From Acidobacteriaceae bacterium (GTDB lineage: Bacteria; Acidobacteriota; Terriglobia; Terriglobales; Acidobacteriaceae): DNA of 64,000 bases. The stretch spans positions 124,001 through 188,000 of the forward strand of contig JAJPKO010000065.1 in assembly GCA_021323655.1 (NCBI GenBank), written 5' to 3'. A program made the position numbers and the translations under genes. The notes beneath the pieces were generated by a model. That model did not search any database, had not been told where the DNA came from, and saw only the letters and a list, made by a program, of their open reading frames with translations. This document shows positions 46,642-60,089 of the stretch, in pieces (the stretch's first letter is position 1; the number at the start of each line of letters is the position of its first letter).

Positions 46642-46665
46642 CCCACGTCTCTTCAGGATGTGGGG
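46642..46665. repeat. Palindromic CCCAC/GTGGG repeat
   Basis: CCCACGTCTCTTCAGGATGT followed by GGGG forms an imperfect hairpin in the argF-argG gap. It is related to the cleaner palindrome at 61143-61165, suggesting a dispersed repeat family. Confidence 0.5.
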
Positions 46666-46680
46666 CACCTCGAAACATAA

Positions 46681-49503
<2,823 letters not shown>

Positions 49504-49517
<14 letters not shown>

Positions 49518-50025
49518 GGCGCGCCTTCAGGATGCAACCAATATCTTCGAGCTGGTCAACAGTCTCTCCGGCGACGGCACGCTTCTGCGCCGCGCCTTTG
49601 CGGAAATCTGCGAGAACGTGCGCGACTTCACCGTGGCCGAAAGCGACTCCGGAATCTTCCTGGGCTGCGGCGCGCTCCATCTCTACGGGCCGCATCTGGC
49701 CGAGGTACGCTCCATCGTCGTCCGACCAGAAGCCAAAGGCCAGGGCGCGGGCGCAAATATCCTGAATGCGCTGCTTGAAGAAGCAGAAGACCACGGTGTG
49801 GGATGCGTCTGCCTCTTCACGCGCATTCCTGATTTCTTTTTCAAGTATGGATTTCGCGTGGTGGAAGACCGCGCCGCGCTTCCTGACAAAATCTTCAAAG
49901 ATTGCCAGAACTGCCCGCGTCTTTACCGTTGCGATGAAGTGGCCATGGCCCGTGGGCAGGTGCCGAAGGTCTCAATTCTGGGCCCAAGAGTGGAAGCGGA
50001 ACAACTGGTGCGTCTGGCCGGATAG
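49504..50025 (+). CDS. argA: Short N-acetylglutamate synthase (GNAT family)
   Basis: A 173-residue GNAT acetyltransferase. Acetyl-CoA motif A is VRSIVVRPEAKGQGAGANIL, followed by FTRIPDFFFKYGFRVVEDRA, as in amino-acid acetyltransferases of the stand-alone NAGS type. Three cysteines (about 134, 137 and 143) form CxxCx5C in KDCQNCPRLYRCDEVAM, a feature of this subgroup. It lacks the kinase-like domain of classical ArgA. In some bacteria an equivalent domain is fused to the C-terminus of ArgH; here it is separate but overlaps argH by 14 bp. It would supply the first committed intermediate, N-acetylglutamate. Confidence 0.85.
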
Positions 50026-50030
50026 CCGCG

Positions 50031-50516
50031 CTACGAGCAGATTTCCATCTTGTACTTCTCTGCCAGCGCCAGCAAACGATGCAGCGTGTCCGGCTCGTCT
50101 TCCCTGTCTTTGTCGTCTCGCTTGCCCGGCTTCCCCACTTCGGCCAGCAGCTCTTCAAAGCCGCCGGGAGAAAACACCACCAGCAATCTGCCCGGAATCG
50201 CGCCCACGTTTTTGTAGGTGTGCGGCGTCCCCTTCGGAATGCGGACAAAGTCTCCGTCCGCCAAATCCAGAATCTTGCCGCCAAGAATGACGGAGAATGC
50301 TCCTTCAATCACGTAGAAGCACTCATCCTCTCCGTGGTGAATGTGCGGGGGCGGCCCATTTCCCGGGAACGACTCAATCTCCACGATCGAGTAGGCCCCG
50401 CCCGTCTGTTCAGGCAAGGTTTTGATCGCGTAAAAATCGCCCATGAGCCAGAAAGAGCGGCCCTGTCCTGTTTCGAGGACATGAGAGGATGGGTCGGCAA
50501 TGAGGTTACTGCTCAT
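50031..50516 (-). CDS. Cupin-domain protein
   Basis: A 161-residue single cupin with both metal motifs: PPPHIHHGEDECFYVIEG (two His and Glu) and DFVRIPKGTPHTYKN (His). It resembles small quercetinase-like or uncharacterised cupins; no substrate can be assigned. It converges with the arg operon, with only 5 bp between stops, and lies downstream of the ABC/MacA pair on the same strand with its own start region. Confidence 0.88.
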   Translation of the reverse strand: MSSNLIADPSSHVLETGQGRSFWLMGDFYAIKTLPEQTGGAYSIVEIESFPGNGPPPHIHHGEDECFYVIEGAFSVILGGKILDLADGDFVRIPKGTPHTYKNVGAIPGRLLVVFSPGGFEELLAEVGKPGKRDDKDREDEPDTLHRLLALAEKYKMEICS

Positions 50517-50584
50517 GGTAAAGTGCTGACCGATTGTAGCCGGATTTCACCGGACATGTGCAATGAAAATCTGTAGAGCGCGGA

Positions 50585-51385
<801 letters not shown>

Positions 51386-51405
51386 CCGAAAATACTCCTG
51401 CTTGC

Positions 51406-52800
51406 TTATGTGGCCGAGTCGTTTGTGTCTTTGCTTGTGTTCACCGGGGTCGTATCACGCTTTACCAGCGCCCCGTCCTTCAGCGTGCGCAGGGTCCGGA
51501 ACGTACCTGTAACGATCTCGTCGCCATCCTTCAGGCCGCTGGTGACTTCGATGTCGGTGGCGCCTGTAATGCCTGTGGTGATCGGCACAAAATGCACCCG
51601 CAGCTTGCCCCTCTTGTCCGGGCGGATGACAAAGACGCCCTGCTGCTTCTGCGCGTCCTGCGATGCGCCGTCTGTGGATGCGGAGGTCTGCTCCACATGC
51701 GGCTTATTATTCTTTTGATTCTCAGGCGCGCGCAAAGTAAGCGCCTGGATCGGAATCGAGAGCGCATTTTCCCGCCGCGCTGTAATGATCTTTGCCGTCG
51801 CGGAGAGTCCAGGCTTCAACTCATCAGAGGTTTGGTCCAGCGTGACCACCACCTTGAAGTCCTTCGCCTCTTCCGTTCCGGTGGTGGACTGGCTGGTCGC
51901 CAACCCCGTCGAGCGCAAAAGCGCCTGGTTGCCTACTTCCGTCACATGGCCCTTAAAGACCTTGCCCGGCAGCGCATCCACCGTTACGTCCGCTTGCTGC
52001 CCCAGCGCTACATTCACTATGTCCGTTTCGTCTACCTTCACTTCCGCCGTAATCACGGACATATCGGCCAGGGTCATCAGGGTTGAACCTTCGGCGTTCT
52101 GGATACCAACAACCACCGTCTCGCCCTCGCGGACCGGAAGGTTCGTTACCAGCGCATCAAACGGCGCAACGCTGACGGTCTTGTTCAGAGCGTCTTCGTT
52201 GTAGCGCAGCGTGGCCACCTGGTTGGCCAGGTGCCCGCGTGCGGACTCGGTCTGGGCCTTGGCCTGCGCCAGCGAAGCCTGTGCCTGGGCCAGGGTCGCT
52301 ACGTCCGTGTCAAAGGCGGCCTTTTTGGCGTCATAGTCGGCCTTTGAGACCAGCTTGTCCGCATACAGAGCCTGATACCGCTGCCAATCCAGCCGCTTCT
52401 GCTCAAGGTCGGCCTTGGCGTGCTCCACATTGGCTTCGGCAGTCTTTTCCGCGGCAATGTAGGAGGCGATATCAGTCTTCGCGGCGGTAATGGCGGCCTT
52501 CTGGGCTTCCACATTGGCCTCCGGTTGCACGCTTTCCACCGTCGCCAGAACCTGGCCCTTCTTTACGTGGTCGCCTTCTTTTACGTAAAGATGGGTGATG
52601 CGTCCAAAGGCGGTAGCGCCAATGTTGACGTAGGTCTTCGGCTTAATCTGCCCGGTGCCGCTTACTACGGCCACCAGGTTCCCGCGCACTACCTTGCCGG
52701 TAAGGACTTTGGTGTATCCGGACTGCGCCCGGACCACGGTCAAAGCGACGATCCCCACAACAGCCACAATCACAGCAGCAATAATTACGATTTTCTTCAA
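51406..52800 (-). CDS. MacA/HlyD-type periplasmic adaptor
   Basis: A 464-residue adaptor anchored by one N-terminal helix ([20 protein letters not shown]). It has a lipoyl-like half ([20 protein letters not shown]), a long coiled alpha-hairpin (about 95-210, Ala/Glu/Lys-rich), the second half ([19 protein letters not shown]) and a beta-barrel ([20 protein letters not shown]). A ~40-residue Gln/Asn/Ser-rich insertion lies near residues 355-395. It is the first gene of a two-gene unit with the MacB-type ATPase, likely coupling export across the periplasm. Confidence 0.93.
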   Translation of the reverse strand: MKKIVIIAAVIVAVVGIVALTVVRAQSGYTKVLTGKVVRGNLVAVVSGTGQIKPKTYVNIGATAFGRITHLYVKEGDHVKKGQVLATVESVQPEANVEAQKAAITAAKTDIASYIAAEKTAEANVEHAKADLEQKRLDWQRYQALYADKLVSKADYDAKKAAFDTDVATLAQAQASLAQAKAQTESARGHLANQVATLRYNEDALNKTVSVAPFDALVTNLPVREGETVVVGIQNAEGSTLMTLADMSVITAEVKVDETDIVNVALGQQADVTVDALPGKVFKGHVTEVGNQALLRSTGLATSQSTTGTEEAKDFKVVVTLDQTSDELKPGLSATAKIITARRENALSIPIQALTLRAPENQKNNKPHVEQTSASTDGASQDAQKQQGVFVIRPDKRGKLRVHFVPITTGITGATDIEVTSGLKDGDEIVTGTFRTLRTLKDGALVKRDTTPVNTSKDTNDSAT

Positions 52801-53067
52801 GCAGGTTTCTTCCTGTATCTTGCGGTGTCTGCCTCAGAAATACGCAAACCATGCCTCCCCGGTTCCAGGGAAACGTATATTTCCGGCGCCGCAAAACTCT
52901 CTTCCCTCAGGTGGCATCCATGATAACAGGTACGTATCTTGTTTTAGCTTCCTGAAATACATCTCTCCCGTCTAAAAAGCAGTATCGCTGCCCGCCCGGA
53001 ATTGCTTGTATTCTGTCTTTACAAATCCGTAAAATAAAAGGGCGGTAGAGGGGTAACCAGTATCAGT

Positions 53068-54843
53068 ATGTGGAAGGGCCGTTTTCCTGTAATTTTCGCG
53101 ATCTCTCTTGGAGTCATCGCGACTTCATTGGCGCAACAGACGCAAAGCACTTCTCAAATCCAGAACACCCCGGACAATCAGCCGCAACTGAAGCAGCGCA
53201 GCACCACTCCGGATGCCAGCGATGCCGCATCCGACGACTCGCAGCAGGATCCGCTCAAACGCCAACTCTCCGACAAACAGCGCTTTAAACAGCAAAAAGA
53301 GCTGAAGCAGGAGCTCAAAGGCCCTTACAGAAAGTGGGTGGACGAGGACGTCCGCTGGATCATCACCGACCAGGAACTCAAGGCATTCAAAAGCCTCAGC
53401 AACGACGAAGAGCGCGACGCCTTCATCGAACAGTTCTGGCAGCGCCGCAATCCTAACCCCGATTCCCCTGAGAACGAGTACCGCGAAGAGCACTACCGCC
53501 GCATCGAGTACGCAAACGAGCACTTCGCCGCCGGAAAGCCCGGCTGGAAAACCGACCGCGGCATGATCTACATCAAGTACGGCAAGCCTGACTCGATTGA
53601 CTCGCACCCCAGCGGCGGAACCTATGACCGCCCGATTGAAGAAGGCGGCGGTACCACCTCGACCTTCCCCTTTGAAGTCTGGCACTACCGCTACCTCGAA
53701 GGCATCGGCGAAAACATTGACATTGAGTTTGTAGACACCTGCATGTGCGGTGACTATCACATGACCATTGACCGCTCAGAGAAGGACGCGCTGCTGCACG
53801 TCCCCGGCGCCGGCCTCACCATGTATGAGCAGATGGGTATGGCCAAGCAGGCGGACCGCTTCAAGGGTGGCCTCGAAGCGCTCGGCAACGGCCCGATGTC
53901 CAGCATGCAGCAAAGCAAGCAGTTTGACCGTCTCGAGCAGTACGCCAAATTGCAGGCACCTCCGGTCATCAAGTTCAAAGACCTTCAGCTTGAATCGTTC
54001 ATGTCGAACCACAAGCTGATGACCGGCCCATACTTCCCCTTCGATGTGCGCACGGACTTTGTCAAAGTGACCGACGACACCGTCCTGGTGCCCATCACGC
54101 TTCAGATCAAGAACCGCGACATCACCTTTAACACCAAGGATGGCGTCGCCACCGGTGAAGTCCACATCATCGGCCGCGTCTCCACCATTACCGACCGCAT
54201 CGTGCAGAGCTTCGAGGACACGGTCGAGGTACAGGAGCCAGCCGAGCTGCTCACCAAGGCGCTCGACTACAAGCGGCTTTACTGGAAGGCGCTTCCGCTC
54301 CGCCCCGGTCGCTACCGCATTGACATAGGAATTAAGGACGTAAACAACCCCGACCACCTCGGTATCTTTGCCCAGGCCATCAACGTTCCGCGCTATGACG
54401 ACGACAAGCTGGCTTCGTCTTCGCTGATTCTGGCCGACCGCATGGAGCTGGTGCCGTCCAAGGAAATCGGCGCAGGCAACTTCGTCATCGGCAATACGAA
54501 ACTCTTGCCAGCGGTCACCGCTAATCCTACAATTCCCGTAACCTTCCAGCGGTCGCAAAAGCTGAATTTCTGGATGCAGGTGTACAACCTGGGGATTGAC
54601 GAAAAGAGCAAGCAGAACAACGCGACGGTCCAATACCAAATCATTGATCTTGCGTCTAATAAGTCAATCCTGGACATGCAGGAGGACTCAAAGAAGCTGG
54701 GCGCAAATTCCGATCAGTTGACTCTGGAACACAGCGTCCCCCTTGCCAACCTGCAACCCGGGAAGTATGAATTAAAGATCAAGGTCAACGACAGCATCTC
54801 CAACCAGGAGATTGCCCAGTCGGCGAGCTTTACAGTGCAGTAA
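53068..54843 (+). CDS. GWxTD-domain exported protein
   Basis: A 591-residue protein with a signal peptide (FPVIFAISLGVIATSLAQQ), a low-complexity Gln/Asp-rich linker to about residue 75, and the GWxTD domain. WVDEDVRWIITDQELKAFKS and EQFWQRRNPNPDSPENEYRE precede the motif itself, GWKTDRGMIYIKYGKPD (159-175). The C-terminal part is beta-rich (TIPVTFQRSQKLNFWMQVYN; QPGKYELKIKV). GWxTD proteins are exported proteins of unknown function that are frequent in Acidobacteria. The next gene on the strand is a barrel-like envelope protein. Confidence 0.92.
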   Translation: MWKGRFPVIFAISLGVIATSLAQQTQSTSQIQNTPDNQPQLKQRSTTPDASDAASDDSQQDPLKRQLSDKQRFKQQKELKQELKGPYRKWVDEDVRWIITDQELKAFKSLSNDEERDAFIEQFWQRRNPNPDSPENEYREEHYRRIEYANEHFAAGKPGWKTDRGMIYIKYGKPDSIDSHPSGGTYDRPIEEGGGTTSTFPFEVWHYRYLEGIGENIDIEFVDTCMCGDYHMTIDRSEKDALLHVPGAGLTMYEQMGMAKQADRFKGGLEALGNGPMSSMQQSKQFDRLEQYAKLQAPPVIKFKDLQLESFMSNHKLMTGPYFPFDVRTDFVKVTDDTVLVPITLQIKNRDITFNTKDGVATGEVHIIGRVSTITDRIVQSFEDTVEVQEPAELLTKALDYKRLYWKALPLRPGRYRIDIGIKDVNNPDHLGIFAQAINVPRYDDDKLASSSLILADRMELVPSKEIGAGNFVIGNTKLLPAVTANPTIPVTFQRSQKLNFWMQVYNLGIDEKSKQNNATVQYQIIDLASNKSILDMQEDSKKLGANSDQLTLEHSVPLANLQPGKYELKIKVNDSISNQEIAQSASFTVQ

Positions 54844-55018
54844 GTGCAGTAGAGGTAGAAAGACCAGGACAAAACGGCCGCAAGAGCCGCGCGTCCTCAA
54901 ACGAAATACAGCGATTTTGGGGCACGGCCAGGAGTACGGACGGGCCGCCTGCCGTCCTTCGGAGGAGTGGTTTTCCGGAGAGCGTCAGCCGGTTCTGAAG
55001 ACGACAAAATCGGTGACA

Positions 55019-56722
55019 ATGATAGTTCCCAAACTGCGAATCAAGATCGGCCCAGTGCTTGCATTGTTCATGACCATGCTCGTGCTGCCGGTATACGCGG
55101 AAGGCCCGGCCACCGTGTCAGGCGTGGTTCGTGATGCCAGGGGAACACCGCAGGTCGGAGCGCTGGTCGAACTTCTCGGGCCCAATCTCTCAGTCCTCGC
55201 CCAGACCTTTACTGATGAGCACGGCCGCTATTCCATCCCCGAAGTCCGCCCCGGTACCTACAACGTCAAAGCCACCGGCTCGCTCTTTCTGCCTACGCTG
55301 CGCGAAAACCTTCGCGTCCTCGCCAACTCCCGTATCGTTGTCAACCTTACCCTGAACACCCTCTACGAGGCCTTCCGCTGGCTCCCTGCGCAGCCGCGCC
55401 AGGCCAGCGAACCGCAGGACGACTGGACCTGGACCCTGCGCCTCTCCGCCAACCGCCCGCTCCTTCGCCTTCTCGAAAACGGTCCGCTCGTGGTTGTCTC
55501 TGACGGTGACGGCTCTGCGCCTTCGCTTAAGGCACGCGTCGTGCTCCGCGGCGGCTCCAATCAGTTTGGAGACGGCGGCGTCCACAACGACTTTGAGGTC
55601 GAGCACTCCAACGGCGACGGCCAGTCCGTGCTTCTGCGCGCCGACCTCAGCCAGCCCGACAACACCACCGCTCTCACCTCCGTCAACGCCTCGCTAGGCT
55701 ACGCCCGCGACCTCGGCGCCGGGCGCACCTTCCGCTCTGTCGTCTCCTATCAGGACCGCCCCGCAATTCAGGGCGGCATTCAGGACCAGGGCATGCAGGC
55801 CGTCGTCCTTCGCACCGCTGAAACCATGGAACTGATGGAGGGCCTCTCCGCCGAATTCGGCAGCGAACTTCAGGCCGTCCACCTCGGGCAGAGCCAGTTC
55901 GCCAGCCACCCCTTCGGCGGCATCACCCTGCACTCTGAGAACAACGAGCTCTCGTATCACGTCGCCACCGCTCCGGGCGCCCAGCGCGCCAACGAAATTG
56001 ACCGCGAGAACACCCTCGCTCCCGCTCTTGCAGAAAGAGATGGCAAACTGCTTCTTGAGCACGGTCTGCACCAGGAGCTCTCCTTCGCGCACCGCGATGG
56101 CAACACCAGCATGCGCATGACCGTCTTCCACGACCAGATCAACAACCCGGCCATCAATGGTGGAGGCGTCCTTTCCGCCGCTGACTGGAACAGCGGCAAC
56201 CTGCTCTACGACCCCAACACCGACCTGCTCAAAGTGGCCGGACAGAACTACTCATCCAACGGCGTTCTCGCCGAAATGAACAGCCAGATGAACGACGACC
56301 TCTGGCTCAGCCTCGCATTTGCGCTTGGCAACTCGCTCGCCATGGACGCCGTCTCCGGTCCGGTTTCTCTCGAAGACGGCATCACCAATCTGCGCCCGCG
56401 CAACGCCGAGATGTTCTCCGCCAGCATGACCGGCAAGATGCGCCGCACCGGAACGCAGTGGCGCGCTTCCTATCGCTGGCAGCCCATGGACACGGTCACC
56501 GTCGTCGCCCCGTTCGGTTCCTCGCTCCCTTCGCCCTATCTCAGCCTCTACGTTCGCCAGCCCATCCACTGCCGCGCTCTTCCTTATCGCATGGAAGCCC
56601 TGATTGACGTCCGCAATCTTCTCGCCCAGGGCTATCGTCCCTTCGTCACAAAAGACGGCAGCACCATGTACTTCGCCCAGGCCGAGCGCAGCCTTCAGGG
56701 CGGTCTCGCCTTCAACTTCTGA
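55019..56722 (+). CDS. Carboxypeptidase-regulatory-like domain protein, barrel-like C-terminus
   Basis: A 567-residue exported protein. The signal peptide (IGPVLALFMTMLVLPVYAEG) is followed by a carboxypeptidase regulatory-like beta-sandwich (ATVSGVVRDARGTPQVGALV; GRYSIPEVRPGTYNVKATG), about residues 31-105. The remaining ~450 residues alternate like outer-membrane beta-strands but show no TonB plug. ATG 55019 is chosen because the signal peptide begins there; the open frame reaches back to 54812 without family resemblance. The function is unknown. It follows the GWxTD gene by 175 bp, so co-expression is possible. Confidence 0.72.
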   Translation: MIVPKLRIKIGPVLALFMTMLVLPVYAEGPATVSGVVRDARGTPQVGALVELLGPNLSVLAQTFTDEHGRYSIPEVRPGTYNVKATGSLFLPTLRENLRVLANSRIVVNLTLNTLYEAFRWLPAQPRQASEPQDDWTWTLRLSANRPLLRLLENGPLVVVSDGDGSAPSLKARVVLRGGSNQFGDGGVHNDFEVEHSNGDGQSVLLRADLSQPDNTTALTSVNASLGYARDLGAGRTFRSVVSYQDRPAIQGGIQDQGMQAVVLRTAETMELMEGLSAEFGSELQAVHLGQSQFASHPFGGITLHSENNELSYHVATAPGAQRANEIDRENTLAPALAERDGKLLLEHGLHQELSFAHRDGNTSMRMTVFHDQINNPAINGGGVLSAADWNSGNLLYDPNTDLLKVAGQNYSSNGVLAEMNSQMNDDLWLSLAFALGNSLAMDAVSGPVSLEDGITNLRPRNAEMFSASMTGKMRRTGTQWRASYRWQPMDTVTVVAPFGSSLPSPYLSLYVRQPIHCRALPYRMEALIDVRNLLAQGYRPFVTKDGSTMYFAQAERSLQGGLAFNF

Positions 56723-56791
56723 TCTGCCTTAGTTGGTTGTGTCGCAGCTGGGCTTGTTTTGAGAGGGCTCGACCTGGGTCTGTTTGGAAGG

Positions 56792-56811
56792 GGTACGGCT
56801 TCAGCCGTGCC
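56792..56811. repeat. GGTACGGCT/AGCCGTGCC palindrome
   Basis: GGTACGGCTTCAGCCGTGCC is a compact hairpin with one G-T pair in the gap before the tRNA gene. It resembles dispersed GGCACGGCTGAAGCCGTGCC-type repeats known from acidobacterial genomes. Confidence 0.6.
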
Positions 56812-56992
56812 GATGAAAATGAAAAACAAGGCGCTTAAAGCCCCCGAGGGAATTTGGGAAATTCAAACTAAGCCGCCTTTTTCGCGGCCTCGTTTCACTA
56901 TTTTCCTGTGTTATATTTTTCATAGAGCGTTCGCCACCGAACGCTTTCCGCAAAAAAGAAATCCATCCGGTTTTCTTCCCGCCACGCAAAGT

Positions 56993-57068
56993 GGACGCGT
57001 AGCTCAACTGGCAGAGCATTCGACTCTTAATCGACAGGTTGTAGGTTCGATTCCTACCGCGTCCACCA
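56993..57068 (+). tRNA. tRNA-Lys (anticodon CTT)
   Basis: A 76-nt cloverleaf: acceptor GGACGCG/CGCGTCC, D-arm GCTC/GAGC, anticodon loop CTCTTAA with anticodon CTT for lysine AAG codons, T-arm GTAGG-TTCGATT-CCTAC, and an encoded CCA end. The top base pair of the anticodon stem (27-43) is a T-C mismatch; the rest pairs well. Confidence 0.95.
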
Positions 57069-57077
57069 AACGATTCG

Positions 57078-58556
57078 CTACTTCCCCGGAAGCGGCACCA
57101 TCCGGTAAAGCACAAGATCATCCCTGTCCGGATCATCAAACGCGCGAAAATGCGCCACCTCTTTCAGCGAATATTGCGTGTTGATGTCCGCCACGGACCC
57201 AGGATCCAGTTCGTTCCACGCCGCGTACCAGCCCGGCCTGTAAACGCGAATGCGCGTAGGCAGATCATACGTCCCAAAGTCATCACAAATCGAAGGCAGA
57301 TGCGTTATGAGCGTAATGTCTGCTCCGCTGATCGAGAGCAGCAGGCGGTTCCCACTCGAATGCTCATCAATGTAGCGCGTAAGATTCTCCGCCGCATTTA
57401 CAAACGTATATTCCGGATGGAGCGCAAACCCAGCCATCATGCGCACGTTCAGGGCCAGCCCGGCCAGAACCACCGCCAGCGCCGCAGCACCGGCATACCG
57501 CCACCGTTCCCAAAGCGCCACGAGCCCCAGGCACACCACAAAGACCAGCGGAAACGCAATCACCTGGTAATACCGCGGCTGCATGTTGTTGTGGTAGCCA
57601 ATAAAGAACACATACCCGGCAATGGCCAGCAGCGATGCAGCAAACAGCGGATTACGCCACAGCCCGCGCAACACTTGCAGAGACAACACCACTATCAGCA
57701 CCGCCAGAACAGCCAGCGGCTTGCTGATCCACAGCGCACCATGCGCGGCATGCCAGTAGGCGGTCAGCCATCCTCCCAGCGTCACCGGCTGCGGCATCTG
57801 GTTAACGGCAAAAAGATAGTAGTAGTCATTCAGATAGCGCGGATGCACGACCAGAAAGTAATACGCGCTCCATGAAACCACCGTTGCACCCACAGTCACT
57901 GCGGCATATTTCACAAATACGCGAATGCGGTACTCCGTAATGTGCCACAGCAGAAACACCGCCGCAGGCAGCAGAAAAATCCCTGTCGTCTTGGTCAGAA
58001 TGGCCAGTGTCAGGCATAATCCCGACAAAATAAGCAACGCATACCGCGGTCCCGCCCCCGCCCGAGGCGCTCGCAAAATCAGCAGCCACGCCAGCAGTGT
58101 CCAGAAGATCAGCATCGGCTCCAGCAGCGCCAGTCGGCTGAACGAATACAGAAAGGCATTGCCCGCCAGCAGCGTCAACGCCAGCAGCGCCACCCAGCTC
58201 TTCTGCCCCAGCGTGCGAAGCAGCGCCCAGCTCAGCAGCAGATTGGCCGCAAACACCGCCAGCGCCAGCACCCGCGCCGCCACAATGCTGACCCCGGTAA
58301 AGTGGAAGAGCACTCCTTCAAAAATCGGCCACACCGGCACCGCCGCCGCCGGGTTAAAGTCGCCCGGAACACGCCATGACCCGGTCAGAATGTACCGGAC
58401 AGCCGCGCTCCCATACCACCCCTCGTCCGTGTACTTGGAGTAGTCCATCCACGGAGAAAAATTCGGGAAATCCGCACGCAGATGAAGCAGATGGACGGCA
58501 TACAGCGCGCACAGCACAGCCCCCCATAAAAACATAAGGATGCGTACCCGGCTCAT
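57078..58556 (-). CDS. Glycosyltransferase family 39-like membrane protein
   Basis: A 492-residue polytopic protein of the GT-C/PMT-ArnT superfamily that uses lipid-linked sugars. The acidic catalytic-type motif YTDEGWYGSAAVRYILTG lies in the first periplasmic loop (Asp-Glu about 43-45). Roughly ten hydrophobic helices follow, and a soluble C-terminal part begins near residue 400. The acceptor (protein, lipid A or other) is unknown. Its start overlaps the SDR gene's stop by 4 bp, so the two are co-expressed; the 3' end lies 9 bp from the tRNA on the other strand. Confidence 0.88.
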   Translation of the reverse strand: MSRVRILMFLWGAVLCALYAVHLLHLRADFPNFSPWMDYSKYTDEGWYGSAAVRYILTGSWRVPGDFNPAAAVPVWPIFEGVLFHFTGVSIVAARVLALAVFAANLLLSWALLRTLGQKSWVALLALTLLAGNAFLYSFSRLALLEPMLIFWTLLAWLLILRAPRAGAGPRYALLILSGLCLTLAILTKTTGIFLLPAAVFLLWHITEYRIRVFVKYAAVTVGATVVSWSAYYFLVVHPRYLNDYYYLFAVNQMPQPVTLGGWLTAYWHAAHGALWISKPLAVLAVLIVVLSLQVLRGLWRNPLFAASLLAIAGYVFFIGYHNNMQPRYYQVIAFPLVFVVCLGLVALWERWRYAGAAALAVVLAGLALNVRMMAGFALHPEYTFVNAAENLTRYIDEHSSGNRLLLSISGADITLITHLPSICDDFGTYDLPTRIRVYRPGWYAAWNELDPGSVADINTQYSLKEVAHFRAFDDPDRDDLVLYRMVPLPGK

Positions 58557-59278
58557 AATCCCAGTCCGCCATCCACACTCAAAATCTGCCCGGTAATAAA
58601 GTGCGGTCCGGTGGCAAAAAACATCACCGCCGCCGCCACATCTTCCTGCGTTCCGTTGCGCTTCATCGGTGTCTTCTGGGCAAAGTGCTCGTAGTCTTCT
58701 GCCACTTCTCCATTCACAATCATTCCTGGCGCAACGCAGTTCACGCTGATCTCCGGCGCAAAGGCCTTTGACATCGTCTGCGTCAGCATGTGCAGCGCCG
58801 CCTTCGACGTGCAGTAGTGCCCATGCGTAGGCCAGGGGTGCAGCCCACCCAGCGAACCAATGTTGATGATCCTCCCCCGGGCGGCCTTCAGGTGCGGATA
58901 CGCCGCCTTCGCCATCAGGAACGGTCCCCGCGTGTTGGTCTCAAACATCGCGTCCCATTGCTCCAGCGAAATCTCCTCCAGCTTCGCCGTCTCAAACAAC
59001 CCGGCATTGTTCACCAGCAGATCCAGCCGTCCAAATTCCTTCACAACTGCCGCAACCGCCGCTTCTACATCCACTGCATTCCGCACATCACAGCGCACTG
59101 CCTGCGCGCGGACGCCAGCCGCCTGCAAATCGTCCACCGTTTGCTGCGCCTCTTTTTCTGAGCCGCGATAGGTAATAGTAACGTCCGCACCGGCCCTCGC
59201 CAGCGTCAGCGCCAGCGCCCGCCCGATGCGCCTGGCTGCGCCCGTGACCAGCGCGGTCTTTCCCTGTAAACTGTTCAT
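58553..59278 (-). CDS. Short-chain dehydrogenase/reductase
   Basis: A 241-residue SDR with NADP(H)-type start GKTALVTGAARRIGRALALT, NNAG motif (LLVNNAGLF), catalytic Ser in INIGSLGGLH, Tyr-x-x-x-Lys in HGHYCTSKAAL, and C-terminal ITGQILSVDGGLGL. TGAARRIG resembles FolM/pteridine-reductase-like or FabG-like members. ATG 59278 is preferred over an upstream frame because the fold starts there. No Shine-Dalgarno site is visible; TAAAAT lies shortly upstream, so a very short leader is possible. Confidence 0.92.
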   Translation of the reverse strand: MNSLQGKTALVTGAARRIGRALALTLARAGADVTITYRGSEKEAQQTVDDLQAAGVRAQAVRCDVRNAVDVEAAVAAVVKEFGRLDLLVNNAGLFETAKLEEISLEQWDAMFETNTRGPFLMAKAAYPHLKAARGRIINIGSLGGLHPWPTHGHYCTSKAALHMLTQTMSKAFAPEISVNCVAPGMIVNGEVAEDYEHFAQKTPMKRNGTQEDVAAAVMFFATGPHFITGQILSVDGGLGL

Positions 59279-59393
59279 ATAAACTGATTTTACCCGCCCG
59301 AAGCGAAACCCTCTTTCGGTGGAACACAGGAACAAACTGCAACATTTTGAGTGCAGCCAGCATCTTAGTTAGCAAATTCTTTGAGGCAGCCCC

Positions 59394-60089
59394 ATGCTTT
59401 CCCAACTTCCGCGCATTGTTCTTATGGCCATCGCCTTTTGGCCGCTCATGGAAAGCTGTTCTCATTCGGCCCACAACAATAATCCGCTTCAATCCAGCGC
59501 CCCGGTCCTGCAAAGCGATGACGTGCCGCATCTGCGCCGCGAGGGCAATCCCAATGCTCCATACCTGGTTGCTGCTGGAAATAAACCCCCGCAGTTAATG
59601 CGCCGCTCCGACGCGGACACCGCGAGCAACACCACATCAGCCGAACCCTGTGACGGCAAAAACCTCTCCGTGACCGAAATCGCTGCCGCCGTCAACGGCG
59701 ACTACCATGCCGTCAAGCTGGCCTTCTACAACCAGGGACTCACAGCCTGCAAGCTCGGCGGCTTCCCCACCGTTTCCCTGCTCGATAAAAACGGCAACCC
59801 GGTCTCCAGCGTCAGCGTGCAGAAGGTCACAGAGTCTACCGTCCGCGCAAAACTGGACGAAGGCTCCGTGCAGCAGGCATCTGCCGCCCCACAGGCACAC
59901 CTCGTCATTGCTCCACGCGCCGAAGCATGGTTCCAGATGGGCTGGACCACCGGCGACGGATGCCCCACCATCTCCCGCATCAGCGTCTCCGCCCCCGGAT
60001 CAACTGAGACCTTCACCATCAACCACCCCCTGGCGGTATGTGACGGTCGCGTCGAGATCACATCGCTCCACCCCGACAACGCAGATTAA
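59394..60089 (+). CDS. DUF4232-like exported protein
   Basis: A 231-residue protein with a hydrophobic N-terminus containing a possible lipoprotein Cys (LMESCSHS). The C-terminal ~150 residues resemble DUF4232: AVKLAFYNQGLTACKLGGFP, TVSLLDKNGNPV, a mid Cys (TTGDGCPTI) and a final Cys (LAVCDGRVEIT), which could form disulfides. TTGAGG precedes the ATG by 8 nt. The function is unknown. Confidence 0.8.
   Translation: MLSQLPRIVLMAIAFWPLMESCSHSAHNNNPLQSSAPVLQSDDVPHLRREGNPNAPYLVAAGNKPPQLMRRSDADTASNTTSAEPCDGKNLSVTEIAAAVNGDYHAVKLAFYNQGLTACKLGGFPTVSLLDKNGNPVSSVSVQKVTESTVRAKLDEGSVQQASAAPQAHLVIAPRAEAWFQMGWTTGDGCPTISRISVSAPGSTETFTINHPLAVCDGRVEITSLHPDNAD

Noticed and set aside
56872-56888. GCCGC/GCGGC hairpin before the tRNA gene as a terminator
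   Set aside because: It has no downstream T-run and is about 150 nt beyond the preceding gene.
56759-57184. Frames across the tRNA-Lys gene
   Set aside because: They translate the tRNA itself, a known source of false small proteins.
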